From: SIG565 sp964607025
GTDB lineage: Bacteria; Bacillota; Clostridia; Oscillospirales; Acutalibacteraceae
DNA length: 49,990 nucleotides
Assembly (NCBI GenBank): GCA_964607025.1
Contig: CAZSIL010000013.1
Coordinates: 1 to 49,990, forward strand
Reading direction: 5' to 3'
The translations under genes were made by a program, and so were the position numbers. The notes beneath the pieces are model-generated. The model was not told where the DNA came from and did no database searches. It saw only the letters and a list, made by a program, of their open reading frames with translations. How positions within the stretch are numbered: position 1 is the stretch's first letter; every line of letters begins with the position of its first letter. Of the stretch, positions 49,790 through 49,990 are shown piece by piece.

Positions 49790-49990
49790 ATTTTATGGAT
49801 AATTGCATTATTTCATCGGCGATTTTTTGAAAAATTGGTGCTCCCGATATACCGTTTGCTTTTTCATCTTCTATTATTACCGCAACCACGTATCTTGGAT
49901 TATCGGCAGGAAAAAAACCACAAAACCACGAGTTTTGTATTAACTCCCCGTTTTTTTGCCACCCGGTTTCCGCGGTAGCGGTTTTTCCCG
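49788..49990 (-). CDS. Penicillin-binding transpeptidase, C-terminal end (partial)
   Basis: About 67 codons of the end of a class B penicillin-binding protein (SpoVD/FtsI/PbpA type), N-terminal part outside the window. The first visible motif GKTATAETGW corresponds to the KTG(T) active-site strand but reads KTA. Then come NSWFCGFFPADNPRYVVAV, a typical post-KTG strand, and GAPIFQKIADEIM near the end. No PASTA domain follows, since the protein stops right after the transpeptidase fold. Which division or spore PBP it is cannot be told from this part. Confidence 0.85.
   Translation of the reverse strand, partial: GKTATAETGWQKNGELIQNSWFCGFFPADNPRYVVAVIIEDEKANGISGAPIFQKIADEIMQLSIK

Noticed and set aside
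1..49990. CRISPR arrays, tRNA or rRNA genes, insertion sequences, prophage genes or a multi-gene defence system
   Set aside because: No regularly spaced repeats, cloverleaf-like segments, transposase or phage motifs, or defence-type gene clusters were seen; all sizeable frames are accounted for by housekeeping or described genes.

Overview
The window looks like a core chromosomal segment of a low-GC, endospore-forming Gram-positive of the Clostridia, perhaps an uncultured Oscillospirales/Ruminococcaceae relative. The placement rests on gene content: the yabO-yabP-yabQ-divIC-yabR cluster, a CwlD-type germination amidase, a class B sortase, an LtaS/MdoB-type phosphoglycerol transferase, HemZ, an ECF folate transporter, formate-THF ligase, groESL behind a perfect CIRCE element, and many textbook sigma-A promoters. 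No prophage, IS element, CRISPR array, tRNA or rRNA was seen. Most genes are on the minus strand and few gaps exceed 200 bp.

Layout. 1-3260: most of rpoB (3' end beyond the window), driven by its own promoter. 3.5-7.3 kb: prmA-prfB-FKBP lipoprotein-Sfp-type transferase operon (minus). 7.4-10.0 kb: a single plus-strand P-type ATPase whose hinge motif is eroded. 10.1-12.1 kb: cwlD-radA. 12.4-15.4 kb: fhs with a beta-lactamase-like lipoprotein, and a yerC-type TrpR-like regulator. 15.5-17.3 kb: sortase B, acyl-ACP thioesterase and a short hemolysin III-like remnant. 17.5-20.6 kb (plus): AlaX-type editing protein, then a tetrahydrofolate riboswitch controlling folT-folC. 20.7-21.5 kb: a 22-cysteine protein of unknown function behind a sigma-K-like promoter. 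21.6-24.2 kb: phosphohexomutase with a 47-residue membrane peptide upstream, a MecA C-terminal-domain-like protein, and rpe. 24.3-27.6 kb: lon-engB-MGMT-like. 27.7-32.1 kb: pncB, lipoprotein, ABC exporter, LOG-family protein. 32.2-34.2 kb: groES-groEL. 34.3-37.2 kb: orphan fumarase alpha subunit, THUMP-type RNA methyltransferase, lipid kinase. 37.2-40.2 kb: mazG-HU-rqcP-yabP-yabQ-divIC-yabR. 40.3-48.1 kb: recJ-rsh-dtd-MBL hydrolase-hemZ-zinc-ribbon protein-nucleosidase. 48.2-49.8 kb: LtaS/MdoB-like protein (plus). 49.8 kb-end: C-terminus of a penicillin-binding transpeptidase (minus).

How the genes work together. Several units concern protein synthesis and its quality control (prfB, prmA, AlaX, Dtd, RqcP, EngB, Lon, GroESL, the MecA-like protein). 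One-carbon/folate metabolism is represented by fhs and riboswitch-controlled folT-folC. Envelope and spore functions appear in CwlD, sortase, LtaS-like, PBP, YabP/YabQ and possibly the Cys-rich protein.

The items most worth a second look are the P-type ATPase lacking the GDGxND aspartate, the stand-alone MecA-like domain, the Cys-rich protein, the Cys-for-Ser beta-lactamase fold lipoprotein, and the folate riboswitch, whose sequestering hairpins can be drawn directly. All similarity statements come from motif recognition by eye; no database search was run.
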